A stretch of DNA of 64,000 bases from NCBI GenBank assembly GCA_027045875.1, contig JALUAG010000076.1, positions 1 to 64,000 on the forward strand, given 5' to 3'. Position 1 is the first letter of the stretch, and each line of letters begins with the position of its first letter. Source of the stretch: Alphaproteobacteria bacterium. Lineage in GTDB: Bacteria; Pseudomonadota; Alphaproteobacteria; Geminicoccales; Geminicoccaceae. Positions 41,017 through 48,674 of the stretch are shown here, in pieces. Made by a program: the position numbers and the translations under genes. The notes below the pieces were generated by a model, which was given only the letters and a program-made list of their open reading frames with translations, was not told where the DNA came from and ran no database searches.

Positions 41017-41874
41017 ATGCGCGCGCGGGCGGGTAATCTCGGACCGATGGCGGTGGTGGCGGCCGCGGCCGTGCTGCTCTACCTGCCGCTGGTCGTGATC
41101 GCCAACTACCCGCTCGCGCAGCGCGCCCTCGAGCGGGGCGCGGTGATGGACTGCGAGGGTCCCCTCGCCTGCGCCTTCTCCCTCAGGAACCCGGTGATCC
41201 CGGCCCCCGGCCAGCTTTTCACGGGGATCTACAATCTCCTGCTGCCGCTCGATTCGCCGAGCGCCATTCCGATCAACGCCTTCTGGACGGGGGCCGAGAC
41301 CCTGGTGGGGCTCGCGCTCGCCGCCCTGGTCGGGTTCCTGTTCGCCGTCGGCCTCGTGCTCTCGCGGGCCTTCGAGCTCTCGGTGCTGCCCTGGATCGTC
41401 GCCTCGCAGACGGTACCGATCATCGCCCTCGCGCCCATGCTGGTCGTGCTGCTCGGCCAGTACGGGGTCCAGGGCTGGCTGCCGAAGGCGATCATCGCCG
41501 CCTACATCGCCTTCTTTCCTGTGACCATCGGCCTCGCCAAAGGGCTGCGGAGCCCGGACAGCCTCACCCTCGACCTCATGAAGACCTACCGCGCGACCAC
41601 CTTCCAGACCTTCCTCAAGGTCCGGCTCCCGGCCTCGCTGCCCTATCTTTTCACCGCCTTCCGCATCTCCACCGCGGCCGCGCTGATCGGCGCCATCATC
41701 GCCGAGATGTCCACCATCAGCTTCTACGGACTCGGCAAGATGCTGTCCGAGAACGCTCGCGCCTCGGACGTGGTGGGCACATGGGTGCTGATGATCGCCT
41801 CGGCGGCGCTCGGCATCCTTTTGGTGGCCTGCGTCGGCTGGGTCGAACGGCTGGTGACGCCATGGCGACGCTAG
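41017..41874 (+). CDS. ABC transporter permease 2 of the pyrimidine cluster
   Basis: The 285-residue permease has an N-terminal membrane segment and then about five more. The region ETLVGLALAALVGFLFAVGL and the EAA loop LDLMKTYRATTFQTFLKVRLPASLPYLFTAFRISTAAALIGAIIAEM are of NitT/TauT type. A longer periplasmic loop (about residues 36-75) lies after the first segment. It overlaps the next permease by 13 bp, so the two probably form a heterodimer served by binding protein 2. Confidence 0.88.
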   Translation: MRARAGNLGPMAVVAAAAVLLYLPLVVIANYPLAQRALERGAVMDCEGPLACAFSLRNPVIPAPGQLFTGIYNLLLPLDSPSAIPINAFWTGAETLVGLALAALVGFLFAVGLVLSRAFELSVLPWIVASQTVPIIALAPMLVVLLGQYGVQGWLPKAIIAAYIAFFPVTIGLAKGLRSPDSLTLDLMKTYRATTFQTFLKVRLPASLPYLFTAFRISTAAALIGAIIAEMSTISFYGLGKMLSENARASDVVGTWVLMIASAALGILLVACVGWVERLVTPWRR

Positions 41875-42860
41875 GCTCGAGCCTCGCCGGCACGACGCGG
41901 GCCGAAGGCGGCGGACCGCCCCTTTCGGCCGTGCTGGCGCTGGCCGCGGGACAGGCCTTCCTGCTCCTCTTCGTGCTGCTGTGGTGGGAAAGGACCGACA
42001 TCGCCGCTCCCGCCTGGCAGCTCGGCCTCTATCTCGCGACCCTGGTCGCGGCCTTCGGCCTGTCGCGGCTCGCGGGCTGGATCGCCGAGCATCCGGCGGG
42101 TCCCGTGGTGCGCTTTCTCCCCGCCGCCTTCACCATGATCCTCACCCTGCTGGCGGCCGAGGCCCTGCTCCGCGCCTATCAGGTGCCGGCGGGTCTCATC
42201 CCCACCCCCACCGAGGTGCTCACCGTCCTCTGGCAGGCGCGCGACGTGCTGCTGCAGGACACCTTCCAGACCTTCGTCATGGAGGCGGTGATCGGCTTTC
42301 TGATCGGTGTCGGGGTGGCGCTTCCCGTGTCGCTGCTGATCGCCCGCTCGGGCTTTCTGCAGCGCGGCATGATGCCCTATGCGGCCGCCTTCTCCAGCAT
42401 CCCCATCCCCGCCCTGGCGCCGGTCTTCGTCCACATGTTCGGGCTCGACTGGCAATCCAAGGCGGCGGTGGTGGCGGTCACCGTCTTCTTTCCGGTGGTG
42501 GTCAACGTCGTGCGGGGACTGCTGGAGATCGATCCGCGGCTGCTCGACCTGATGCGTTCCTACGCGGCCAGCGACCGGCAGATCTTCGCCAAGGCCCGCG
42601 TGCCCAACGCCTTGCCCTTCTTCTTCAATGCCCTCAAGCTCGGCACCACCCTGGCGATGATCGGTGCCATCGTGGGCGAATTCTTCGGCGCCACCGGCAA
42701 GGGCCTCGGCTTCCGCATCCAGATCGAGGCCGGCCGCTTCGGCTTCGACATCGTCTGGGCGGCGATCATCGTCGCCTCGACGCTGGGCATCGCCTGGTTC
42801 GGCCTGGTCGCCTGGCTGGAGCGACGATTCACCGCCTGGCACGTCTCGCTCAGGGAGTGA
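41862..42860 (+). CDS. ABC transporter permease 3 of the pyrimidine cluster
   Basis: The 332-residue permease is longer than usual. Two additional N-terminal hydrophobic segments (about residues 24-45 and 50-72) precede the NitT/TauT core, which starts around residue 85 and contains GLIPTPTEVL. The core has the EAA loop LLDLMRSYAASDRQIFAKARVPNALPFFFNALKLG. The ATG at 41862 lies inside the end of permease 2, implying coupled translation. Binding protein 2 follows after 40 bp. Confidence 0.88.
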   Translation: MATLGSSLAGTTRAEGGGPPLSAVLALAAGQAFLLLFVLLWWERTDIAAPAWQLGLYLATLVAAFGLSRLAGWIAEHPAGPVVRFLPAAFTMILTLLAAEALLRAYQVPAGLIPTPTEVLTVLWQARDVLLQDTFQTFVMEAVIGFLIGVGVALPVSLLIARSGFLQRGMMPYAAAFSSIPIPALAPVFVHMFGLDWQSKAAVVAVTVFFPVVVNVVRGLLEIDPRLLDLMRSYAASDRQIFAKARVPNALPFFFNALKLGTTLAMIGAIVGEFFGATGKGLGFRIQIEAGRFGFDIVWAAIIVASTLGIAWFGLVAWLERRFTAWHVSLRE

Positions 42861-42900
42861 TCCGCATCAACGGCACGTCTCACAACTCGGGAGGGAAGGA

Positions 42901-43989
42901 ATGAAAGCGAAACGCATCGTCTCCGCGGTCGCGGCCACACTGGCCGCAGGCTGGATGGTACAGGCGGAGGCCGGCGAGGAGCTGGCCGTCAGCCTGCAGC
43001 TCAAATGGTTCCCGCAGGCCCAGTTCGCCGGCTATTTCGTGGCCAAGGAGAAGGGCTACTACGCCGAGGAAGGGCTCGACGTCACGCTGCTGCCGATCGG
43101 TGACCAGTCGCCGATCCAGACCGTGGTCTCGGGCGCCGTCGATTTCGGCACCACCTGGATCGCCGATCTCCTGACCGCCCGCGAGAAGGGGCTGCCGGTG
43201 GTGCACATCGCCCAGATGTTCCAGCGCTCCGGCTTCGCCATGGTGGCCCTCAAATCGAGCGGCATCGACAATCTCTGCGACATCAAGGGGCGCAGCGTCG
43301 GCGTCTGGCCCTCGGGCAACGAGTATCCGGCGGTGGCGCTGTTCCGCAAGTGCGGGCTCACGAGCTCCCTCGACGCCCGTGTCGCCAATCCCGACGTGAC
43401 GGCAGTGACCTATCCCTTCGATCCGGCCCTCGTCTTCCCCGAGCGCGTCGATCTCGTCTCGGCCATGATCTACAACGAGGTCAACCAGATCATCGGCCTC
43501 GGCTACGAGCTCGATCAGCTCAACGTGTGGATGCTCGCCGACGAGGGCATCAACCTGCTCGAGGATCTCGTGTTCACCACCGAGAAGGTGCTGAACGATC
43601 CCGACTACAAGGGCTCCGGCATGTCCGGCCGCGAGGTGGCGGCCCGCCTGCTGCGCGCCTCCCTCAAGGGCTGGGCCTGGGCGGTCGCCAACCAGGAGGA
43701 GGCGGTCGACGAGTACGTGCTGCCGGTCTGCGGCAACACCTGCAAGGGCTCGGGCACCCGTTCCGACGCCCGCGGCCACCAGCTCTGGCAGATGCGGGAG
43801 ATCGCCAAGCTGTTCGAGGCCGGGGCCACCGCCAGAGGCTGCGCCGGCTATCTCGAACCGGCGGCCTACGAGGCCTCCGTCCAGCTGCTGCTGGATCAGG
43901 AGATCCTCTCCAAGGCGCCTCCCGCCGCCACCGTCGACTACGGTCCCTGGGAGATGGCCACCGGCAAGACCGGCGCCGACTGCCAGTGA
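42901..43989 (+). CDS. NMT1/THI5-like periplasmic binding protein 2
   Basis: The 362-residue exported protein has a signal peptide (about 1-24, ending QAEAG). The mature start is LQLKWFPQAQFAGYFVAKEKGYYAEEGLDVTLLP, typical of NMT1/THI5 proteins, and VFTTEKVL near residue 220. It is only distantly like binding protein 1 and has extra Cys residues (CDIKG, RKCGL, CGNTC) that could form disulfides. The ATG has GGGAGGGA ahead. A perfect hairpin follows the stop. Confidence 0.87.
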   Translation: MKAKRIVSAVAATLAAGWMVQAEAGEELAVSLQLKWFPQAQFAGYFVAKEKGYYAEEGLDVTLLPIGDQSPIQTVVSGAVDFGTTWIADLLTAREKGLPVVHIAQMFQRSGFAMVALKSSGIDNLCDIKGRSVGVWPSGNEYPAVALFRKCGLTSSLDARVANPDVTAVTYPFDPALVFPERVDLVSAMIYNEVNQIIGLGYELDQLNVWMLADEGINLLEDLVFTTEKVLNDPDYKGSGMSGREVAARLLRASLKGWAWAVANQEEAVDEYVLPVCGNTCKGSGTRSDARGHQLWQMREIAKLFEAGATARGCAGYLEPAAYEASVQLLLDQEILSKAPPAATVDYGPWEMATGKTGADCQ

Positions 43990-43995
43990 TCGCAC

Positions 43996-44028
43996 GGACG
44001 GGTGCGGGCCGACCGCCCGCACCCGTCC
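43996..44028 (+). terminator. Perfect 14-bp hairpin after binding protein 2
   Basis: GGACGGGTGCGGGC (43996-44009) pairs perfectly with 44015-44028 around a five-base loop. There is no strong T-run after it. It lies seven bases after the stop of binding protein 2 and ahead of the last gene of the cluster. It may be a partial terminator or a 3' stabiliser for the transporter message; I cannot tell which. Confidence 0.6.
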
Positions 44029-44062
44029 TCGTCCGCTTCACGATTTCCGGGGAGGATCCGCC

Positions 44063-45307
44063 ATGCCACTCGATCCCAAGCGTACCGTTGCCGAACTCAA
44101 GGAGCTCCGGGCCCTCACAGGCGACGAGAACGGCGCCTGGCGGGTGGCCTGGACGGACACCTGGCTCAAGGCCCGCGAGTGGTATCGCGGGAAGCTCGCC
44201 GAACTGCCGGTGGAGGTCCATCAGGATGCGGCCGGCAACATCTGGGCCACCCTCGCGGGCGAGAGCGAGAAGGCCCTGCTGATCGGCGGCCATCTCGATT
44301 CCGTGCCGGGCGGCGGCTGGCTCGACGGCTGCCTCAACGTGCTGGCCGGGCTCGAGGTGCTGCGGCGGATCGCCGAACAGTACGATGGACGTCCGCCGGT
44401 GACGGTGCGCCTCGTCGACTGGGCCGACGAGGAGGGCGCCCGCTTCGGCCGCAGCCTGATGGGCTCCTCCGCTTTCTCCGGCACCCTCGAGCCGGAGGCC
44501 GAAAAGGACCGCACCGACAAGGACGGCACCCGCCTCGAGGACGCGCTGCGGCGCTGCGGGGTGGAGATGGACCGCATGCTGGAAGCGCAGCAGGAGCAGA
44601 AGAACGCGGCCGCCTATCTCGAGCTCCACATCGAGCAGGGGCCGGTGCTCCTCGACATTGACCTGCCGCTCGGGGCGGTGCTCGGCACCTTCGGCGTCGA
44701 ACGGCATGCCATCCGCTTCTTCGGCCAGGCGGCCCATTCGGGTTCCACGCCGATGGACAAGCGCAAGGACGCCTTCCTCGCGGCCGCCAAGATGGCACCC
44801 GAGATCTACGCCATCACCGACCGCAACGGCGGCGTCTGCACCCTCGGCTCCTGCGTCACGCGGCCCGGCATCGTCACGAGCGTGGTGGCCGAATGCGATC
44901 TGACCCTCGATCAGCGCCATCTCGACGCCGACGCCCTCGCGCGCATGCTGTTCGAGGCCAAGAAGGCCAGCCAGCGTTTCTCGCGGGAGGGGGGTCTGCC
45001 GGAGCCCGAGTGGAGCACCATCTGGCGGATCGAGCCCATCCTGTTCCATCCCGATCTGATCGAGTTCTGCGATCAGGCGATCCGCGAGGTGGTCGGCACC
45101 TCCCACAGGCTTCCGAGCGGCCCGCTGCACGATGCCGCCGAGGTGGCCCGGGCCGGCATCCCGACGGTGATGATGTTCGTCCAGAGCCTGCACGGCATCA
45201 GCCACAACAAGATCGAGGATACCAAGGAGGAGCATCTGGAGCTCTCGGTGCAGGCCCTCGACCGCCTCGCCGACAAGACCATCGACTGGATCCGACAGCA
45301 GTCCTGA
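44063..45307 (+). CDS. M20-family Zn hydrolase, probable beta-ureidopropionase
   Basis: The 414-residue enzyme belongs to the N-carbamoyl-amino-acid/allantoate amidohydrolase group. Metal ligands are visible as His77 (GGHLDSV), Asp88 (WLDGCLNV), Glu123-Glu124 (WADEEGARF), His189 (ELHIEQGPVL) and the late His in GISHNKIED. In this context it should split N-carbamoyl-beta-alanine or N-carbamoyl-beta-aminoisobutyrate to the beta-amino acid, CO2 and ammonia, completing the pathway. By family alone, N-carbamoyl-L-amino acids are an alternative. The ATG has GGGGAGGA upstream. Confidence 0.9.
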   Translation: MPLDPKRTVAELKELRALTGDENGAWRVAWTDTWLKAREWYRGKLAELPVEVHQDAAGNIWATLAGESEKALLIGGHLDSVPGGGWLDGCLNVLAGLEVLRRIAEQYDGRPPVTVRLVDWADEEGARFGRSLMGSSAFSGTLEPEAEKDRTDKDGTRLEDALRRCGVEMDRMLEAQQEQKNAAAYLELHIEQGPVLLDIDLPLGAVLGTFGVERHAIRFFGQAAHSGSTPMDKRKDAFLAAAKMAPEIYAITDRNGGVCTLGSCVTRPGIVTSVVAECDLTLDQRHLDADALARMLFEAKKASQRFSREGGLPEPEWSTIWRIEPILFHPDLIEFCDQAIREVVGTSHRLPSGPLHDAAEVARAGIPTVMMFVQSLHGISHNKIEDTKEEHLELSVQALDRLADKTIDWIRQQS

Positions 45308-45312
45308 GCCCT

Positions 45313-45355
45313 GCGGTTTCCCCGGCCCCTGGGAACGGGGGTCGGGGAAACCCGC
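45313..45355. terminator. Long GC-rich hairpin between convergent genes
   Basis: The left arm 45313-45329 (GCGGTTTCCCCGGCCCC) pairs with 45338-45355 with one bulge and one G-T/mismatch position, around a loop of about eight bases. It starts six bases after the hydrolase stop and reaches the stop codon of the convergent nuclease-like gene. A bidirectional factor-assisted terminator is likely; there is no U-tract. Confidence 0.6.
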
Positions 45356-45981
45356 TAGTCCGCCGCGCGGGCGGCGCGCTGCACGGCTTCGCCGATGGCA
45401 GAGAACCCCACCTTCTCGGGGCCCAGCTTTCCCAGAGTCGCGAGGCCGATGGTCGCTTGGCTGCCGACCGCACGGTCGAGCCGGAGGGTGGGCAGCACGT
45501 AGAACTCCCACTGATCCAGGTTCAACGGATCCAGTGTGCGCTTGTCCCTGTGGGCAAGGAGACAGAAGACGTACACATCCGCGATCCTTCGCTTTTCATC
45601 GGCGAAAGTATTCGTCTTGGCGTCCCATCCGCGAGTGGCTCCGATGCTGAAGCGAATGGCCGATCTCGTGTGCTGTTTCCATGTCTGCAAATAGGCCGCC
45701 GACTTCACCTCCACACGGATGCCGTCCCTCGTTTCGAGGTCCACAGCGTCCCATTCTCGTCGGGTTTCCTCAAGGCAACCCAAGGCCAAGGCGACGATGA
45801 ACTCCACGAGCACGCCACGTAACGCGTTGCTCACCAAGTCCGAAGCATACCATTGCCAGAACTCGAGCAGAGTGATGTCGAGTTGTTTCTCGCCAAGTCG
45901 AAAACGCTCGTTCCCGCTCTTTCGGACAATTTCCACCGCGTCCAGCTCTTTGCGGGCATGGTCCGGACCACGCTCTCCCAT
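45355..45981 (-). CDS. Orphan PD-(D/E)XK nuclease-like protein
   Basis: I do not recognise a named family for this 208-residue soluble protein. A restriction-endonuclease-like core is readable: helix Glu60 (LVEFIVALALG), Asp78 and Asp81 (WDAVDL), then Glu91-x-Lys93 (RVEVKSAAYLQ) with Gln99. A region rich in aromatics follows (ADVYVFCLLAH, LDQWEFYVLPT). This is the PD-(D/E)XK arrangement with helix Glu, Asp, ExK and Gln. No methyltransferase, helicase or other defence gene is adjacent. Base composition is clearly lower in GC than its neighbours, suggesting acquisition. The ATG at 45981 has GGGAGGGG about ten bases ahead. A solitary nuclease or DNA-repair-like role is inference. Confidence 0.7.
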   Translation of the reverse strand: MGERGPDHARKELDAVEIVRKSGNERFRLGEKQLDITLLEFWQWYASDLVSNALRGVLVEFIVALALGCLEETRREWDAVDLETRDGIRVEVKSAAYLQTWKQHTRSAIRFSIGATRGWDAKTNTFADEKRRIADVYVFCLLAHRDKRTLDPLNLDQWEFYVLPTLRLDRAVGSQATIGLATLGKLGPEKVGFSAIGEAVQRAARAAD

Positions 45982-46065
45982 CGCCTGTTCCCCTCCCGAA
46001 AAAGCCTAGCCGTCGGCCGATCCGGCGGTTCTCCGGTGGCTCGGCAGTGTACCCGTTCGTGTCCC

Positions 46066-47652
46066 CTACCCCCGGAAATCCTCTTCCCGCAGGTGGAGAA
46101 GGTGGACGCCGCCGGTGGCGAGGGCGGCGGCGAGGGCGGATTCGAGTTCGTCGAGGGAGCGTGGAGTGGCCACCCTGGCCCCCATCGCCCGGGCGAGAGC
46201 GGGGAAATCGGGATTGCGCAGCCGGGTGGCCACCGGCTGCATCGACCGGCCCACCATCTCGTCCCGGATCTGCCCCAGGGCGTCGTTGTCCCAGAGCAGC
46301 ACCACGAGCGGCAGGGCGAGCTCCACCGCCGTCGCGAGCTCCGCCAGCGTGTACTGGAAACCGTAGTCACCGACGATCGCCACCACGGGCGTGCCGGGGC
46401 GGGCGAGAGCGGCCCCGATCGCCGCCGGCAGGGCCCAGCCGAGGGTGCCGAAGCCCACCGGGTGCAGCCAACGCCGCGGCGCCGGTACCGGGAAGACGGC
46501 GTTGGCGGTGTAGGCGAGCTGGGTCATGTCGGAGGTGAAGACCGTCTCCGGCGGTGCCGTCCGGCGCACGACATCCAGCACCCGCCGGTGACGGGCGGCG
46601 AGATCGCCTCCCTCCGTTAACGCCCGTTCCCGGAGCGCGCCCACCCCTTCGGCGCCGGTGCGCTGAGGCAGGAGCGGCAGGAGCGCCTCGACGAAGGCCA
46701 CGGCATCGCCGCACACCGCCAGTTCCGCCGGATGACGGGCATCCGCGAGCCGGGCGGGATCGAGATCCACGCGGACGAGCCGCCCCGACGGGGAGAGACG
46801 GTCGCACCAGAGATCCGTCTCGGCGAGCTCGCTGCCCAGCACCAGCAGGAGATCGCGGTCGGCGAGGAAGGCCCGGACCTTCGGGCTCGCGAGGCTCGCG
46901 CCCAGATGCAGCGGATGCTCGGGCGGTACGAGCCCCTTGGCGGCGACCGTGGTGACCACCGGGGCGGCGAGGCGCTCGACCAGCGCGCGTGCCCGGTCGC
47001 CGAGGCCGAGGGCGCCGCCGCCCAGGATCACCGCCGGCCGTGCGGCCTCGCGAAGGAGGGCGGCCGCCCGGCGCACATCATCGTCCGGCGGAGACGGCGG
47101 CCCGGGAAGGGCCATCGGCCGCCAGTTGCCGGTGGCCGGTGCCGCCATCACGTCCAGCGGGATCTCGATGCAGGCCGGCCGCGGCCGGCCCGAGCGGAAG
47201 CCCGCCATCGCCCGCCCTACGAGTTCGGGGACCGCTTCGGGCGCGAGGGCGGTCGCGGCGAAGCCGGTGAGCGGCGCCGCCACCTCGCGCTGGCGAGCGA
47301 TCTCGTGCAGCCGCCCGCGACCGAGCCCCAGATCGGCGCGGTCGAGCGCGGTGGCCACGACCAGCATCGGTACCGAATCCGAGAAGGCCTGCCCGAGCGC
47401 GGTGGCGATGTTGGTGAGGCCCGGCCCGGTGATGACGAAGCAGGCCGCCGGCCGGCCGCTCGCGCGGGCGAAGCCGTCGGCCATGAAGCCGGCACCCTGT
47501 TCGTGGCGGGGCAGCACGTGCCGCAGCCGTCCCCCCTGGAGACCGCGATAGAGCTCGAGGTTGTGCACCCCCGGCACCCCGAAGGCGGTGTCGATGCCGT
47601 AGCCGGCGAGCAGCTCGATCAGGGCCTCGCCGGTGGTGGGCCGCTCGCTCAT
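46066..47652 (-). CDS. aruI: Thiamine-diphosphate decarboxylase, AruI-like (5-guanidino-2-oxopentanoate)
   Basis: AruI decarboxylates 2-ketoarginine to 4-guanidinobutyraldehyde in the arginine transaminase pathway. The 528-residue protein has the acetolactate-synthase fold: catalytic Glu51 in RHEQGAGFMADG, ITGPGLTNIATALGQA, and the ThDP motif GDYGFQYTLAEL ending in WDND. The specific stretches FGVPGVHNLELYRGL, LGLGRGRLHEI and RPRPACIEIPLDV resemble AruI more than biosynthetic acetolactate synthase. The neighbours (AruH-like aminotransferase and amino-acid ABC genes) support this. The enzymes for the next two steps are not here. Confidence 0.82.
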   Translation of the reverse strand: MSERPTTGEALIELLAGYGIDTAFGVPGVHNLELYRGLQGGRLRHVLPRHEQGAGFMADGFARASGRPAACFVITGPGLTNIATALGQAFSDSVPMLVVATALDRADLGLGRGRLHEIARQREVAAPLTGFAATALAPEAVPELVGRAMAGFRSGRPRPACIEIPLDVMAAPATGNWRPMALPGPPSPPDDDVRRAAALLREAARPAVILGGGALGLGDRARALVERLAAPVVTTVAAKGLVPPEHPLHLGASLASPKVRAFLADRDLLLVLGSELAETDLWCDRLSPSGRLVRVDLDPARLADARHPAELAVCGDAVAFVEALLPLLPQRTGAEGVGALRERALTEGGDLAARHRRVLDVVRRTAPPETVFTSDMTQLAYTANAVFPVPAPRRWLHPVGFGTLGWALPAAIGAALARPGTPVVAIVGDYGFQYTLAELATAVELALPLVVLLWDNDALGQIRDEMVGRSMQPVATRLRNPDFPALARAMGARVATPRSLDELESALAAALATGGVHLLHLREEDFRG

Positions 47653-47664
47653 CGCCGGGGCTCC

Positions 47665-48666
47665 TCAGCGGCGGTCGGACTTGCCGAAGCGATGCTCGAT
47701 CCGGGCCTGGATCATCTCGAACAGGAAGGAGAGGAACCAGTAGATCAGCGCCGCGGTGATCAGCATCTCGAAATACTTGAACTCGGCCCGCCCCTGCGTG
47801 CGGGCGAGGAACATCAGCTCCCAGACGCCGAGGATGGACACCAGCGAGCTGTCCTTGAGCATGGCGATGAACTGGTTGCCGGTGGGCGGCACGATCAGGC
47901 GCAGCGCCTGGGGCAGGATGATCTTGCGCATGATCTGGCCCTCGGTGAGGCCGAGCGCCCTTCCCGCCTCGGTCTGCCCCTTGGGGATGCTCTGGATGCC
48001 GGCGCGGAAGATCTCCGCCATGTAGGCCCCGTAGCAGAGCGACAGGGCGATCACCCCGGACGGCACGGGATCGAGCACGACGCCGAGCTGCGGCAGGCCG
48101 AGATAGATGAGATAGACCTGCAGGAGGAGCGGCGTGCCGCGGAAGAAGGAGATGTAGAAGGTGGAGAGGCCGTAGGCGACCGCACTCCGCGACAGACGGG
48201 CGAGGGCGCCGATCAGCGCCAGTATCGAGGCGCAGAAGATGGAGATCAGCGAGATGTAGACGGTGGTGAAGGCTCCGGTGAAGACGAGGATCGGCAGCCG
48301 GTCGAAGATGAAGCCGAAGCTCAGATCGAAGGAATAGAAGAAGGCCAGGAAGACGAACAGCAGCTCGGCCCAGACGATGCCGATCTGCACCCGGCGCGGA
48401 AAGAGGCGCAGCAGGGCGCCGTTGACGACCAGAAAGGCGGCGATCGGCGCCGCCATCAGAAGCCGGGCGAGCCAGCTCCCCGCCCAGCCCTCGCCGAAGC
48501 CCAGAAGCGCGAGCAGCGAACGGGCGATCTCGTCGTCCCCCGGCACCAGCCAGGCGAACAGCGCCGTCAGCAGGAGGAACGCGAGGGCCCGGCGGGCGTT
48601 CCGGCTTTCCCGCAGGGGTACGGAGGAACCGGCGGGCGCGGATGCACCCGCCGGAACCGTGGACAT
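47665..48666 (-). CDS. Polar amino acid ABC transporter permease
   Basis: The 333-residue permease is about 100 residues longer than typical HisM/ArtQ proteins. Its N-terminal half carries about three additional hydrophobic segments before the core. The core shows GAFTTVYISLISIF, SFFRGTPLLLQVYLIYLGLPQ and the EAA loop EAGRALGLTEGQIMRKIILPQALRLIVPPTGNQFI. Its substrate is presumably arginine or a related basic amino acid, inferred from the AruI/AruH neighbours. No ATPase gene accompanies it. The ATG at 48666 starts after the binding-protein stop. Confidence 0.88.
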   Translation of the reverse strand: MSTVPAGASAPAGSSVPLRESRNARRALAFLLLTALFAWLVPGDDEIARSLLALLGFGEGWAGSWLARLLMAAPIAAFLVVNGALLRLFPRRVQIGIVWAELLFVFLAFFYSFDLSFGFIFDRLPILVFTGAFTTVYISLISIFCASILALIGALARLSRSAVAYGLSTFYISFFRGTPLLLQVYLIYLGLPQLGVVLDPVPSGVIALSLCYGAYMAEIFRAGIQSIPKGQTEAGRALGLTEGQIMRKIILPQALRLIVPPTGNQFIAMLKDSSLVSILGVWELMFLARTQGRAEFKYFEMLITAALIYWFLSFLFEMIQARIEHRFGKSDRR

Positions 48667-48674
48667 GGCGGGTC

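Noticed and set aside
37061-43989. Reading the ABC system as a thiamine-precursor importer (ThiXYZ)
   Set aside because: NMT1/THI5-like binding proteins occur in both systems, but there is no TenA, ThiD or other thiamine gene here. The neighbours are all pyrimidine-base catabolic enzymes.
46066-47652. Calling the ThDP enzyme a biosynthetic acetolactate synthase (IlvB)
   Set aside because: No small subunit (ilvH) or ilvC follows, and the diagnostic stretches and AruH/transporter neighbours fit the AruI group better.
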